A stretch of DNA of 64,000 bases, from the NCBI GenBank assembly GCA_022605405.1, contig JABYQQ010000013.1, positions 620,001 through 684,000 of the forward strand, in the 5' to 3' direction. Below are positions 35,380 through 50,624 of the stretch, piece by piece. Both the position numbers and the translations under genes were made by a program. The DNA comes from Earliella scabrosa (Eukaryota; Basidiomycota; Agaricomycetes; Polyporales; Polyporaceae). The notes beneath the pieces were generated by a model that saw only the letters and a list, made by a program, of their open reading frames with translations, had not been told where the DNA came from and made no database searches. The stretch's first letter is position 1; every line of letters begins with the position of its first letter.

Positions 35380-38329
35380 CTGGCGGATCACAGGCTCGAT
35401 CTTGTGTACGCTCGGGGGCGGACAAAGGAGGCAACTCACTGCGGGCGCTAGGGGCGTCGGCGGAGGTAGGAGGAGGAGTGGCTGGGCCAGGCGCAGGCGG
35501 AGGGGCCTGCGCGTGCGCGAGCGGCGGGGGATGGAGATTCGGGCGCAAGATGCAGATGGCGAGTGCCTGCCCCGCGTCCCCGTTTATGTTCGCCCGGGCT
35601 GATCGAACTTCTCGATTGCGATCGGGCAAATGTAGGTCCACCACCAGCCGAGTGGTTCGCTCTCGAGCAGCGGCTGACGGCGAGGGCTCGGGGCCTTTGC
35701 CTTCGGGAGTCGGCGTGCAGGTGCGATGGTGGGCGTCGGACAAGTGCTGGATGCGAATGCGAACGCGCGCGGTTCAGGCAGGGCACGGACGGAGCGGGGA
35801 GAGGGGAGCCCGCCTTTTACGGAGGACGAAAGCCATATGTCTCGCGGCTGGGTGGTGGGAGAGCGTGGGGAGGGGCGGGCCAGATGATCGTTGGGCGAGC
35901 ATGTGCAGGCAGAATCTGAACATCGATTGGGCGCACGCAGCCGCGGCTTGGACGAGCGATATGAATCCCTCGCCCCCGTCTTCTCCCAAGAACCCCTCCG
36001 TCTTCAGATCGAATCCCAGTCTCCCACCGTCCGACCCGGAAGGTGCGCCCCCCACAGCGGGCCCGGCAGAGGCCGGCCGCCCCCGGGCCCCCGGCCACCC
36101 TGTGCTCTGAACGCCCTCTCTCCGTCCTCTCTGCCCCTCCTGTGCTTTGCCCGTGCTCGAGAATGCCCGCAACAGTGCCGCCAACATCACAACGCCTCTC
36201 GTATACCTCAGCACTCGCGCCGCCCCCGCCCGACAACGGCGGCCGGCAGGGATCCGCTCGAACACAACGCGGGACGACCGCCGCCCGCGGCCTAGTCTTA
36301 CTAGACACGCCCAGTCTTCCTCCGACTTCGGGATTGTTCGCCCCAGGAGACACAACATTCCCCCTCGAGTCCTGCCGCCCGGCGTAGATAATCTCTTGCT
36401 GGTTGTGAGTCTAGGGGGATTCGAGTCCTCTGCTACTATACCAACGCTTGACGTACAGCATTAATTCCCGTCCGCCTTTTACGTTGAACCAATCGAGACT
36501 TAATTGTCCGGCGCGTCTCCGACGCATGCTGAGACGGCACAGAATCCGCCAGGATTGCGCTCCTCCTTCCCGCCTTGACGAGGCGCCTTCACCGGGCCTC
36601 GTGGTGACAACCGTTGACGTCCAGTCCAACCTTGGCCACACCGCAACAGACTAGACTCGATCCAGTCATCGCTTCCTGCATATGGCTCTCGCGCCATCCA
36701 TCTCCCAACTGAAATTTTATTCTCTCCAAAAACATCATAGGACGTCCCATGCATCATCACCATCCCCGGGATCATATTGTGCGGACCTAAGGCTATCGTC
36801 ACCCCGCGTGCCTTAACCGCGCCCAGGCTTTTCGTACTAAATCGCCACCGACTCCCAACGCTGCCTCGTCTCTCCCTCCCACATCCACGTCGCTCACCTT
36901 CTATCTTGCTTTCAGGGATCAGAATACACACCTTCGTAGAATCCACTCGGCTACTGTGGACCACCCGACACACAGGCAACATCGGACCGGTCCTACATCC
37001 CTCCCTCCCGCCTCAATCTCTCCTACGCGATATTTTCCCCTCGGCCCTTCGGCGCATCGCTCTCGAACGAGTCGGAATGACTCTTGGGTGTCATCGAGTG
37101 TGCCATGGGATTGTCAGCGGAGGTCACGCCCGGTGGGTTTGAGCCCTTGTGATTTACACCGAACCCCGGCAGACGCTTCTTTCGTGTCGGGGAAACATCC
37201 ATGATTGGTGAGTCGCCAGACCTTGTTCCCGACCAGACTCCAGAGCTATATCGATGCGCTGTGATAGGATTCTCCTCCTCCGCGCGGATCCGCTCCATTC
37301 GCAGGACCCCAAACTGCTCCGGCGGCGTATGATATCCCCAGTCGCATTTCCGGACGCGCTCGAGTTTTCTGACACAACGGATTGAACATCCCATCGGACG
37401 CGGGGTCACCTCGTGGTAAGTCATTTCGGTTGATAGACAGACCTGACGAGCGCGCTCATGCTTATCCTCCCAAATCCCTCTCGTCAACAGCCAACGCGCG
37501 CTCCGTCCTCGTCCTCCGGCTACCACGCAAACCTTGAAGTTGTAACATCTTGCCAATCCACGACACGCCATGCTGATCGCACCGTCATACGCTCAGTCAG
37601 CGCACCGTCCTACGCGCACCCGACCATTCAGCCACCCAGAAGCGCACGCCCACGTGCTGCCCACCGATCCACCTTGCTTCCTCACGACTCACGAGTTCTC
37701 AGACCCTGCCAGGCGCGTTCCCCCTGCCTCTCGTCTAAAGCCTCCGCGCTCGGTGCGTTCCTGACGCAGGCGTGCTTCCCCTCGACGGAGGGCCCCCCCC
37801 CCACCCGCCAAATCGAGCCCTCGTCTAACGGGCTTTCCCTCTTCGGCTCGAGCGTCCTGCCCTCGCCCCCTGTGCACTCGTAATAGCAAGTATGTGGTAT
37901 TTATGTCATCGCGGCGTCCTGCGGTGCGTTCGCCACCCACTCTCCCTAGTAATCCTTCATCCCCCTCCGCATCCGTCTGCTCTCAGTGCTTCGCAGCACG
38001 ATGTTCGACCACACCGTCCGCTCCCGTCCCCCGTCTCCCGTCCTCCGCTCGCGCTGCCCCGTTCCGGTTTCCCTCGCTTGCGCGGCACTGCGGTAGCGGC
38101 TGCAGTTGTCCTGAGCGGCTGAGGCCCCCCACCGACCACGGACCCGACGCAGCGTATACTCCGGCAGTCGAAACCCTAATCGCACGGGTGCGCTTTGCGG
38201 CTCGATCATCTGATTCCGTCATGCAGCGCGCCGCCGCGGACCAACTCGCCTCGCGCTCCCCGGAATGTTCAAGCATACCATTGAATATTGAAGTTCCGAT
38301 CCCGGATCCCAGCCATCCAGACTGCCAGC

Positions 38330-39190
38330 GTCCACGCCGTGCTCGCGTATACAATCTGCCTGCACCGTCGGCCGTACGCTGCACCTGCACTGGACCGCAC
38401 CCGCGCCAGGCCTCACACACACTCGCCCGGCGCCATCTCATCTCGTCCTTTGTACGTACACACGTACGCACGGACATGGTCGCTCTGCTCGCGGGCGCAT
38501 AGGCTCATCGTTTGGCATCAAGCCCCGGAGTCCTCTTTGGCAGATCGGCCACCAAACATGCGTCGCACAGACGCAGGTTGTCACTTCCCGGCGAGGGTGT
38601 CCGACGGCTCCCCCCCATACCCCATCCCCCCATCCTCCTCCTGCCAGCTCCAGGACTAGTACTGGTGTGTGTATGACAGTTGACTTGGGGATGGGGATGT
38701 CGACGTCCGACCCCGAGTCTCCACCCGCCGCGCCGCGAAGACCATGGTCCATGGAGAAGAAGCACGCGGACATTCAAATGCGCATCATCCGTCCTCTGCG
38801 CTAGCGGCCGAAGGTTGCCGGCGAAGCCTTAACGCTGCAATCCCCGGGCTCCCACCTCAGAGTTGTCGCTCGGAGTCGCAATTTGGGCCAAGGCACCATG
38901 CGCGGGCCCTCCCACCATCACCCTCGACCGTGACTCCGTTCCGCGCTCCGTGTTCCTTCCCATCGAACGCGCCATTCAGTCCGAGTCCGTGCCCCTCCCC
39001 CCCTCACATCGATCCCTGATCTCCGAGTCTCCCGTGGTCCCGACAAGAGTCACGGTTGACAAGCTATCGTGCCGTGCGTCCTTGAGCCGTTCAAATTCCC
39101 GCACTGTCCGGTCCCCCGTCCGTCGTGCCTAACTTTGTCTATGGAACGAGTCGTTATTGAACTTTATTCCCCGAGGAACCTCGTGTGTGC
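38330..39190 (+). repeat. Decayed tandem duplication, copy 1
   Basis: Short blocks match copy 2 (about 40540-41160) in the same order and orientation: TGTACGTACAC near 38451, ATCAAGCCCCGGA near 38517, AGACCATGG near 38739, GCGCTAGCGGCCGAAGG near 38799, and a block around 39155-39190 that reads MNFIPRGT in one frame. The distance between matching blocks falls gradually from about 2.2 kb to 1.97 kb, as expected from old duplication followed by indels. Confidence 0.55.
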
Positions 39191-39787
39191 GTGGAGAGGG
39201 ACCTGAGCGAGGATTATGTTGGCAGAGTGCCCTTACAGGGTCTTCGATAATGTCTTGCGGTGAGCAGTTCCGGAATGCAGCTCCGCGCGCCCCGGAGTTG
39301 TCACTGGTTAGACGCCCGATACACACGGTGCCTATTTGGAGGTGTTGGCGCCCGGAAGGACAAATCGATATTTTCTGGTAACACAGTCAATTCCCGTATT
39401 TTCTGCCCCTCCAAACAACTGCCCACTACTAAGAAAACGGTTCGTGGAATGGCATTCGTCCATAGTGACTGATCCTCAGCTTGCTTCTCGCCAATGGGCC
39501 TCGAGACGGCTCTTCGCGGGGGTAGCGACCAAGTCGGGCCGTCAGCCAGATCTCCAAGAGCAAGCATCTTTCACATCCTCAGCACGAACACACCGGCATC
39601 CGCAAGATCAGGACCCAGTCGTCGCCGTGACCGTCAAATAATCCTCCCGGCCAATGATCCATAGTATTCAATCCGTTGCGGCTACAAAGTATTCAGCACG
39701 GAGCGCGGACCCCGACTCGGACTCGGAGCCTCCGTCGAGACAAGCGGAAGAGATGCACGTCGAGACTGGAGCCCGTCGCAACCCCAC

Positions 39788-40495
39788 AGCAAGGCCAAGG
39801 CTCTGTTTGAAGAGCTCAACTCGTCCGCTACGTAGCCTCTCTGGCCATTTCTCACTCTGCGCGATACAATCTGTTCACCAGCTGTGATAAATTCCTCAGT
39901 GCAGGCGCAATGTCCATGTCAATCGTCACGATGGTGGTGCGCCATCTGAAGAGTGGCCTGAAGAGGCAGCTTGCCCTGAGTGCCACCCAGTGCACTATGA
40001 TAGACGAGCTGTTTGATCCGGTGGAGAGGGACCTCCGCACTCACGACGAGCACAAAAACATCTGAGTCCCCACATGTGGCGATCCATGCTGAAGTAACGC
40101 TCATGAGCGCTGCCTAAGGAAGGCCCAGCCGTTCTCAAGGTGCGATTTCAACCTCGCACTGTGTGCAAAGTCATCTTCTTGATCTTGCATCTGCCAGGAA
40201 CACATGGTTCGTATCGGCATGTCGAAGTGCTGTCGCTGCTGCGCACTTCCGGCCCAGGCACTGAGTACTGAACACCTTGGCGGCAGAAAAAAACCAACGG
40301 CGCGCACACCCATTACCCGCCGCTCATGCTGCCGGGGACGCACGGCGCCATCTTGGGCCCGAGGCTACCGCTCTCTGGCCTACCTCGAGGAGTGGTGGAA
40401 TACATTCGAGATTGGCTGTGGAAGCAGCTCGTGACGGTTATGAAGACGCATTCCCGTCCCAAGAGCCCGGCTCTGATTACTACTCTATGCACCAG
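39788..40495 (+). pseudogene. Broken deaminase-like gene fragment
   Basis: A coding-like segment from 39788 continues across a plausible 50-nt GT-AG intron (39832-39881) in the pattern KALFEELNSS, then MSMSIVTMVVRHLKSGLKRQ, and stops at 40063. After a possible acceptor at 40197 the sequence reads VRIGMSKCCRCC, and, in a shifted frame, LPGTHGAILGPRLPLSGLP with VVEYIRDWLWKQL. The IG-SK-CC-C block followed by GTHG and a helical C-terminus resembles the OTT_1508-like nucleic-acid deaminase family found in many basidiomycete proteins. The frame changes between 40240 and 40326, and an internal stop precedes the domain, so this is probably a relic. The family match is from memory and moderate. Confidence 0.35.
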
Positions 40496-40539
40496 GGTGG
40501 AGGGAGTATGACGAAGACTCGAAGAGACAGCGCTAGGTG

Positions 40540-41160
40540 CGTAGACGTAGCATTCGGGGGTACCCCCGTGAATACAATCTCCCGCGTATCGGGCGTTCGC
40601 TGCACTGCACCCGCGTCAGACTTCACGCCCCCTGGAAGCATCTTGTTCTTGTACGTACACGTACATTGTCTCTCTGCTCACGGGTCTAAGTTAGGTATAG
40701 ACTCATCTGTTGGATCAAGCCCCGGACTCCTCTTCGGTGTTTTGCCACTCTCCTCCAGGCTGTGACTTCCCGTTCAGCGTCCTCCTAGTAAGTACGCATT
40801 TCGTGCGCGGTTGAATCCCGGACCGTCTCGTCTTACCCGCTGCACCTGGGAGACCATGGAAAGAAGCAGGTGGGCATTCAATACATATCGTCCTATGCGC
40901 TAGCAGCCGAAGGCTGCCGTGTGTCAAGCTTCAAAGCTTCAAGCTGCAGTTCTGAGGACGGCGCCCGCTGCACACACCACACTCGACTCCGGTCCGCGCA
41001 CCGTCACCTCATCAATCCTCCATATCTGAGTCTCCCGTCAAGAGGCTGTCTTTTCGCCCATATATCGTACGTGCGGCCCCTTGCGTCGCGTTTACATAAC
41101 TTCGTCTTCCACTGTGTAGGATGAACCTTGTTCCCCGCGGGACCCCGTGTGCACAGGGGA
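40540..41160 (+). repeat. Decayed tandem duplication, copy 2
   Basis: This matches copy 1 (about 38330-39190) block by block: TGTACGTACAC near 40649, ATCAAGCCCCGGA near 40714, AGACCATGG near 40851, GCGCTAGCAGCCGAAGG near 40898, and a block at 41121 that reads MNLVPRGT in the same frame as its partner. The copies are diverged and carry indels. The deaminase-like fragment lies between the two. Confidence 0.55.
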
Positions 41161-42261
41161 GGCCTGGCATCGTACTGGCAATCAAGACGACGATGCACTC
41201 ACGATTGCGTTCGCACGCGCCTCCCGGGGGAACGAAGAACCCGTCGAACCTCCGGAACCTGCGCATCCCACCTGACTTCGCAGGGCGTGCGGAGCGCCGG
41301 ACGCGGCCACAGGTGCGTAAGGTACCAGGCAGAGCTTCCTGCTCCAGAACGGTCAGCTCGTCCGCTAGGAATCATGTACACGTCCTGGGACCGTCATACG
41401 CTCCCCTGCTGACACAACTGCACCACCTAATGGATCTTGAATGGATCACGCAGACGAACAAGCGGCTTTCTCATATATCCCGAGCTCCGACCCTGGTGCG
41501 CACGTCCATTCTTTCCGCGCCGGCCAAATATTGGCCATGGGTCGACTCCCGAAGAGCACAGCCGACTGCAAAAGTACAAAGGCAGGACGCGAGCTCGCGC
41601 ACTGCGTGCCGTTCTCACACACGCTGCTGTAGAGCGGCTCGACATGGCCTTGATTCGGGCCTTCTCGCCTGGACCCTGGTCACCCCGTTCGCCTCCAGTC
41701 TAGCGCGAACGTCGAACGCATAGTCACAGTGACATGCGCGCTGCCAGGGCCGTGCGCACGTGCGGCGTGCTCGGACTCCGCTCGCGCGGGAACGGGGAAC
41801 TCGACGAGCTGACGGCAGACAGGGTCTAGGATCCAGGACGCGAACCACGGTGCTGCGCCTCTCTATTCGCGTCCTGAACGTGAGTTGCGGGGACGTGCGC
41901 TCCCAAACCTTCGCTGAGTTTCACTGCGCGTGGAAGCACGGAGAAGGCGGCATCCCACTGGCTGGATGTGGCTCAGGACCCGTGGGCGCGGGGCGATCTG
42001 CCGTCATCGCGACGGGTGCTGGTGCTGTTGCGCGAATGCATCGCCCGCGCTACCTGCGCCAAACAAACCGGCAGACTGGGACAAGGCGGGCAGGCACCCA
42101 GGAGTCCGCAAGGGGCTCACTGCGGACGTCGAGCGAGCGAGAGCAGCGGTGTATATTTACAACAGAGATTAGCCCACGGTACGAGTAGCAGTCAGACAGC
42201 TTATATGACCAAGAACCCACTATCTATGCGAGGGACGGCGCGCGCGAAGAACGTGCCAATG

Positions 42262-45954
<3,693 letters not shown>

Positions 45955-46556
45955 GGCCAATGGCGACGTCGACAGACCTCGCAGCGAGCCTGGGCGAGGA
46001 CTATGCAGTCCGGGTCGATGACGGTGGCAGAAAGCAAGTATCGAGAGACGCGGGGCTCCGGCACGTGCATTACGCAAGTGTCTAGACTAGCGCCCATGGC
46101 CACCTGTTCCACTCAAGTCATTCGAGACGGTCGAATCAATTCTACCACCGGTCTCTCAAGCTCGAGGAGCTCGGAAGAATCACAATACATGACTCGGATA
46201 CTGGCATCAAGACTTCCTCTGCGCTCAATCTCTCGTGGCTCTATGACCGGTCAAATTCGATTTGTCAAATGAAATCTACGTGCTCGAGCTCGGCAAGATG
46301 AACGAGAACGCTTTGCTGGCGGCTTGATGATCTCTCGAAACACGTCTCTATTCTACACGAGAACGCTACAGTCTCAGAGCACACTGAGGCAAATATTTGC
46401 TCGGTTGTTACTCCGCGCTAGAAGTCCCCTTACTCCCTACTATGACGTCGACGTCGACACTACCCACGTTGATGGACGTCCCGTCCAACACACTCTCTAT
46501 GAACTGAGACCGTGTATCTCCCGTTGCATCCTCTACAGAGTATCTTGTTCTTGATC
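45955..46556. other. Divergent promoter region of YME1 and the DUF726 gene
   Basis: A 602-bp gap separates the two start codons. Nothing beyond unremarkable sequence is visible. Confidence 0.4.
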
Positions 46557-48489
46557 ATGTCAGAGAAAAGCGATCTGACGAAGGTTGCGCCCCCAAAGGG
46601 GCTCAGCGACCAAGAATGCGCCGCGATTCTCAAGCGTCTCTCCCGAAACCTGGCTAGGTTCCGCAACACTGCAGAGCTATACGCCGCTACTGAAGCAGAC
46701 TTGGGATACCAGAGCTCCTCGCAACACAAAGATGAGTTCGTTGAAGCATTAGACGACTGGGCTCAGGCAACGTTGAAGAACATATGGCTCGCATGTCGCG
46801 AACCCGGCGGAGGTATGATAGTCACCTCAAGGCTCATTCCTTGTTACATCTCATCAGTCTCGTGAGCACAGGCGAGGCCCCGCGGCTGGATGCGATGTCT
46901 GATACGTCTACGGCCGGCCTTCCTCCTCTCCCTCCACGGGAGCAACTCGTGCCATTATTGAGCACCATCGTCCTCCTCCACGTCACCACCGACAAAGAGT
47001 ACTCCAGCCGCACACGCGCATTCCTCTTCTCCATTTGTTCAGTTGACGAGGAGGCCGTGGCCGCGACATTGAAGAACCCACAGCGCGCGATAGAGGAGGC
47101 CGAAAGGAAGACTGATGCGGCCAAGGAGGAGCACGCGCGAAGCAGCAGGTTCATGCGCATGGTCGGCATGGGCGCCGGTGCCGTTGCGGGTGGCATCCTC
47201 ATTGGTGTCACAGGCGGGCTCGCAGCTCCAGCAATCGGCGCGGGGGTCAGTACCATCTTGGGATGGCTAGGAGTGGGCGGAACCGCCGCGGGGATGCTCG
47301 CCACCGGGCTCGCGAGCTCCTCCGTCATTTGCGGAACCCTGTTCGGTGTATACGGATCGAGAAGGGCAGCAAGTGTTATTGGGGAGTACACGAGAGAAGT
47401 GCGGGACCTCGCCATCGTGCCCGTGCGCGAGCCGAAGGAGACCATGGCCGTCCGCTTGTGCGTGACTGGCTGGTTGGATTCTTCTGACGACGTGACCGCC
47501 CCATGGACTGTGTTCGATGGCGCTGATACGTTTGCGCTACAATGGGTACGTTTCGTCTGTGTGCTCTTGACTCTCATGCTTCCTTACTCATCAGGCCATA
47601 GGAAGTCGAAGCTCTGCAAAAGCTTTCCACTGCACTAGTCGACCTCGTCAAAGAACAAGCGATGCAGTACATCAAAGGCCAAATCATCCGGCAGACCGTG
47701 CTCGCGACCCTTTTCGCGGCACTCTCTCCCACCGTATGGCTTAAGTTGACCAAGGTTATCGGTAAGCCTTGACCCCAACTACGGTACAACACCTAACAAC
47801 CTGTATCTGTTGTAGACAATCCTTGGATGAGCGCAAAGTCTCTCGCCATCAAGACAGGCAAAGTCCTAGGCACGCTCCTCGCAGAGCGTGTCCTCGGCTC
47901 CCGCCCAATCACCCTCGTCGGGTACTCTCTCGGCTCGCTCGTCATCTTCGAGGCCCTCCAGCACCTCGCCACCCTTCCACCCTCGCAAACCCTCGGCCTC
48001 GTCCAGGACGTCTTCCTCTTCGGCAGCCCGGTGTCCACCGACCGCGCGCAATGGGCCGCGGCGCGGCGCGTCGTCGCCGGCAGGCTCGTGAACGGCTACG
48101 GCCAGAACGACTATGTGCTCGCCGTCCTCGCGCGCACGTCAGGCATGAACTGGACCGTCGCCGGCCTGAGCCCCGTCGAGCTCCAGGGCGTCGAGAACGT
48201 CGCGTGCGACCAGGTCGACGGGCATCTGAAGTGGCGCGGCATGATCGGGCAGTGTCTCGCGCAGTGCGGTGCGCCGGATGTCGACCAGGCGCAGGTGCAG
48301 AAGCAGTTGGATAGGAAGGCGACGGAGATCAGTAAGGTGGACGACATGGATGAGAAGGATGCGGTACGTGCTGTGGAAGCTGGTCCTGGATCGGAGTCGG
48401 AATCGGGGTCAGGAGAAGAGGGACAGGGCTCCGATCGCGAGGGATCTGACAAGAGAGAGCGGATGAAACAACTCATGACGAAGAATTGA
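46557..48489 (+). CDS. DUF726/TMCO4-like membrane hydrolase
   Basis: Four exons close in phase: 46557-46812, 46872-47545, 47602-47761 and 47816-48489, giving 587 residues. It matches the DUF726 family (TMCO4 in animals; Mil1/YFD4 in yeasts), alpha/beta-hydrolase-like proteins. A helical N-terminus precedes hydrophobic segments (about residues 180-260, rich in Gly/Ala, two likely membrane spans), then the hydrolase core with GYSLG (Ser401), the expected nucleophile elbow. The block QDVFLFGSPVSTD follows. The C-terminus is acidic and disordered. The substrate is unknown. It is divergent from YME1 with 602 bp between starts. Confidence 0.85.
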
Positions 48490-48699
48490 AGGAGTCGCAA
48501 CCGCACGCAGAAGTCCTGGACTTGACTGTACTATACCTTGTACCCATATTCTCCCAGTGTCCAACGTTCGCCAGTCAACTACAGTTGATCAACTAACAGC
48601 GATGTATTCGTAGCGATGAAATGTCCAAGAGCATGTAACTACCCGTATAGTCCGTCACGAGCAATAAAGACAAGCAAAAGATTCAAACTAGATGGACGA

Positions 48700-49921
48700 C
48701 TAAGATAGCAATCCCGCTAGTGCCCCGATGTTGATGCCGAGGCCCTTGAGCAGGTCCTGTGTGCGACTAGTTAGCGAGAGAACTCATGGAGGCCGAGGCA
48801 AGAACGTAGACGGACCTCGAACTGTGATAGCGCGGAACCAAGGTTACACCTGAAACTGGCTTGCTGGGTGACGGTGGTACTGATCGGAATAAGCATGATC
48901 CGGAGTCCGACCTGTGCGATGCATTTCATACGGTGAGTACGACAGTCACACAGCTCTCAACAGCACGATGAACTGACCTTGATCCTGACGTTCACTGTTA
49001 CCATGGATGCACCGACGGTGGGATCGACACCGCACTTCCTCCCAAGGTCGGCAATGACAGCGCCGGTAGGGTCAGACATGGCATCATATTCGATGGTAAT
49101 GGGGAAAGTGAAGTTGGTTTGCGTGTTGGTCTCGAACTTGATATCCGTCATATGGCCGGATCCAATCTCGGTGTTGTTGATAGGATAGATGACTTGTGCA
49201 TCGAGGGAGGACAACTCCACGGTGAAGTAATTCGGGTTGTTCACGCTGCATGGGGGCATGGCTTCAGCACGGCCCACCTCTCAAAGGCTCACTGTGCACG
49301 TACCTGATGTCCACAGGTAATGCGATGCTTATGCTACTCCCGTTCACAGCGAAGGTACCAAGGTCTGGCGTGGGTTCGCCGATGATGATGTTCGGCGGGC
49401 GTAGCCACTGAGTGCATAAGTTCGTGATCAGGGTTCAGAATCTCCACCATGTCCAGTGAGATACGCACAAGAGCGAGAGACAGAACGACGCTGATCAAGA
49501 AGAAGAGGAAAAGCATGATCGTGCAGCAGAAGAACCGGCCGAAGCAACTTGCACGACTTCCTTTCGTCCATAATTTCCCCTGGTATTCTGTTCGCCACCG
49601 CCTCATGTTGCGGGGCGTCCTGGAGGTAACACCGTTCACAATGAGAGAGAGTTGTTCGCATAGAAGAAGGTCCACTCACTTCTCGCCGATTGGTGTCGGA
49701 GTAGGGTCGTCGTGGTCGAACGTACTCCTCTCCTTCGTCCTCCCAGAGGCATCCTGATCCGGGTCCTGGTATCCGTACCCTCCTCCGTCATAGCCTCCAT
49801 AGCCACCACTCTGTCCATATCCCCTACTTGCTTGTTGCTGCTGCACCTCGTATGGGTTGAATGGCGCATCCTGATACTGCTGCGGATACTGGCCGCCTGC
49901 GTAGGGGTCGTGGTAAGCCAT
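48700..49921 (-). CDS. LEA_2-type single-pass membrane protein
   Basis: Six exons on the minus strand: 49921-49680, 49619-49448, 49407-49304, 49245-48978, 48911-48816 and 48756-48700, giving 312 residues. The first 80 residues are a Tyr/Gly/Gln-rich, disordered cytoplasmic-looking region. One transmembrane segment (FFCCTIMLFLFFLISVVLSLALV) follows, then a beta-rich domain of the LEA_2 type (about 130-290), for example NNPNYFTVELSSLDAQVIY and IGSGHMTDIKFET. The intron between exons 2 and 3 would be only 40 nt, so that junction is less certain. Proteins of this architecture in fungi include Vac7/Tag1-type vacuolar factors; I cannot say whether this one belongs to them. The foldback element at 50113-50297 lies upstream. 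Confidence 0.75.
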
Positions 49922-50624
49922 CGTGGAACCAGTCGTAATGTGTGGTCGTTAACAGGGAGTCAAGAACCGCGATCGGAGAGACTAGATGGGATGTAGAGGT
50001 AGAGGAGAGAAGAGAGAGACGGCGACCTGCGCGGTGCGTGGGGTGGAGTGGGATATAGGACGGCACTCTGCGGAATGGAGGCGCGACGAGAGTAAGCGGC
50101 AGGGACAGCCTTCACGACGGGCATACCAGAATTTTTGCCGGTCGAAAAGTGGGCGAAAATGAGTGGCACGGGCTTACCCTTTTCGGCTGGTTGTGCTAAA
50201 AGTGGTCCAAAAGTGGCAGGTCCGCCGAAAAGGTAAGCTCGTGCCACTCATTTTCAACCACTTTTCGACCGGCGAATATTCCGGTATGCCCGTCGTGCTT
50301 GGCGCAGCTGTCACCCTCCGCAGTACCACGTGACCAACTTCCATACGGCGTTGCGCTGAATTCTGTGGTCTACACCCACCCGCAAGGCCGAACGGCACAG
50401 CACAGGCTCGCCAAGTACTGTCTTGACACACGCTCGACAGGAGGACACAACAGTAGTGAATAAGTTACACCAAAATCACTAGTTACATGCGCATAGAGTG
50501 TGCTCCAAAGACACCACACACCGACCCGCTGTACAAATCAACCGCACCAATCGCAAGAAGAACCACGAGGACTTCACAATACAGAGTTGACTCCACGAGA
50601 GCGACGATGACTCAGATAGCAAGC
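49922..50624. other. Intergenic region carrying the foldback element
   Basis: This is the LEA_2 promoter side and the 3' end of the HEI10-like gene. Apart from the element at 50113-50297 nothing is recognisable. Confidence 0.5.
50113..50297. mobile_element. 185-bp foldback MITE-like element with 3-bp TSD
   Basis: Two arms of about 72 bp are inverted copies of each other: 50113-50184 and 50226-50297. The outermost 15 bp (CACGACGGGCATACC) are perfect; inside I count six mismatches and one gap. The 33-bp spacer (about 50189-50221) contains further AAAAGTGG repeats. The trinucleotide CTT flanks the element on both sides (50110-50112 and 50298-50300), fitting a 3-bp target-site duplication. It has no coding capacity, so it must be non-autonomous. 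The termini do not match the CACTA motif exactly. It sits upstream of the LEA_2 gene and downstream of the HEI10-like gene. Confidence 0.85.

Larger units (their letters stand above)
35380..42261. other. Gene-poor region with decayed sequence
   Basis: About 6.9 kb without a confident gene. Open frames are short, Pro/Arg/Ser-rich and lack splice continuity. It contains poly-C and Pro/Ser-coding runs, a decayed tandem duplication (about 38330-39190 and 40540-41160) and a fragment resembling a nucleic-acid deaminase domain (about 39790-40495), each listed separately. No rRNA or tRNA was recognised. Confidence 0.5.

Noticed and set aside
34516..35439. 307-residue open frame on the minus strand
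   Set aside because: Its first part contains the real exon of the Cys-rich gene, but the rest is a read-through opposite RAD3 exon 20.
35082..36110. 342-residue open frame on the plus strand
   Set aside because: It is Arg/Ser/Gly-rich low-complexity sequence without splice sites or domain, and it partly overlaps the Cys-rich gene on the other strand.
36400..36440. tRNA-like T-arm sequence (ATTCGAGTCC)
   Set aside because: No matching acceptor, D or anticodon stems could be paired around it on either strand.
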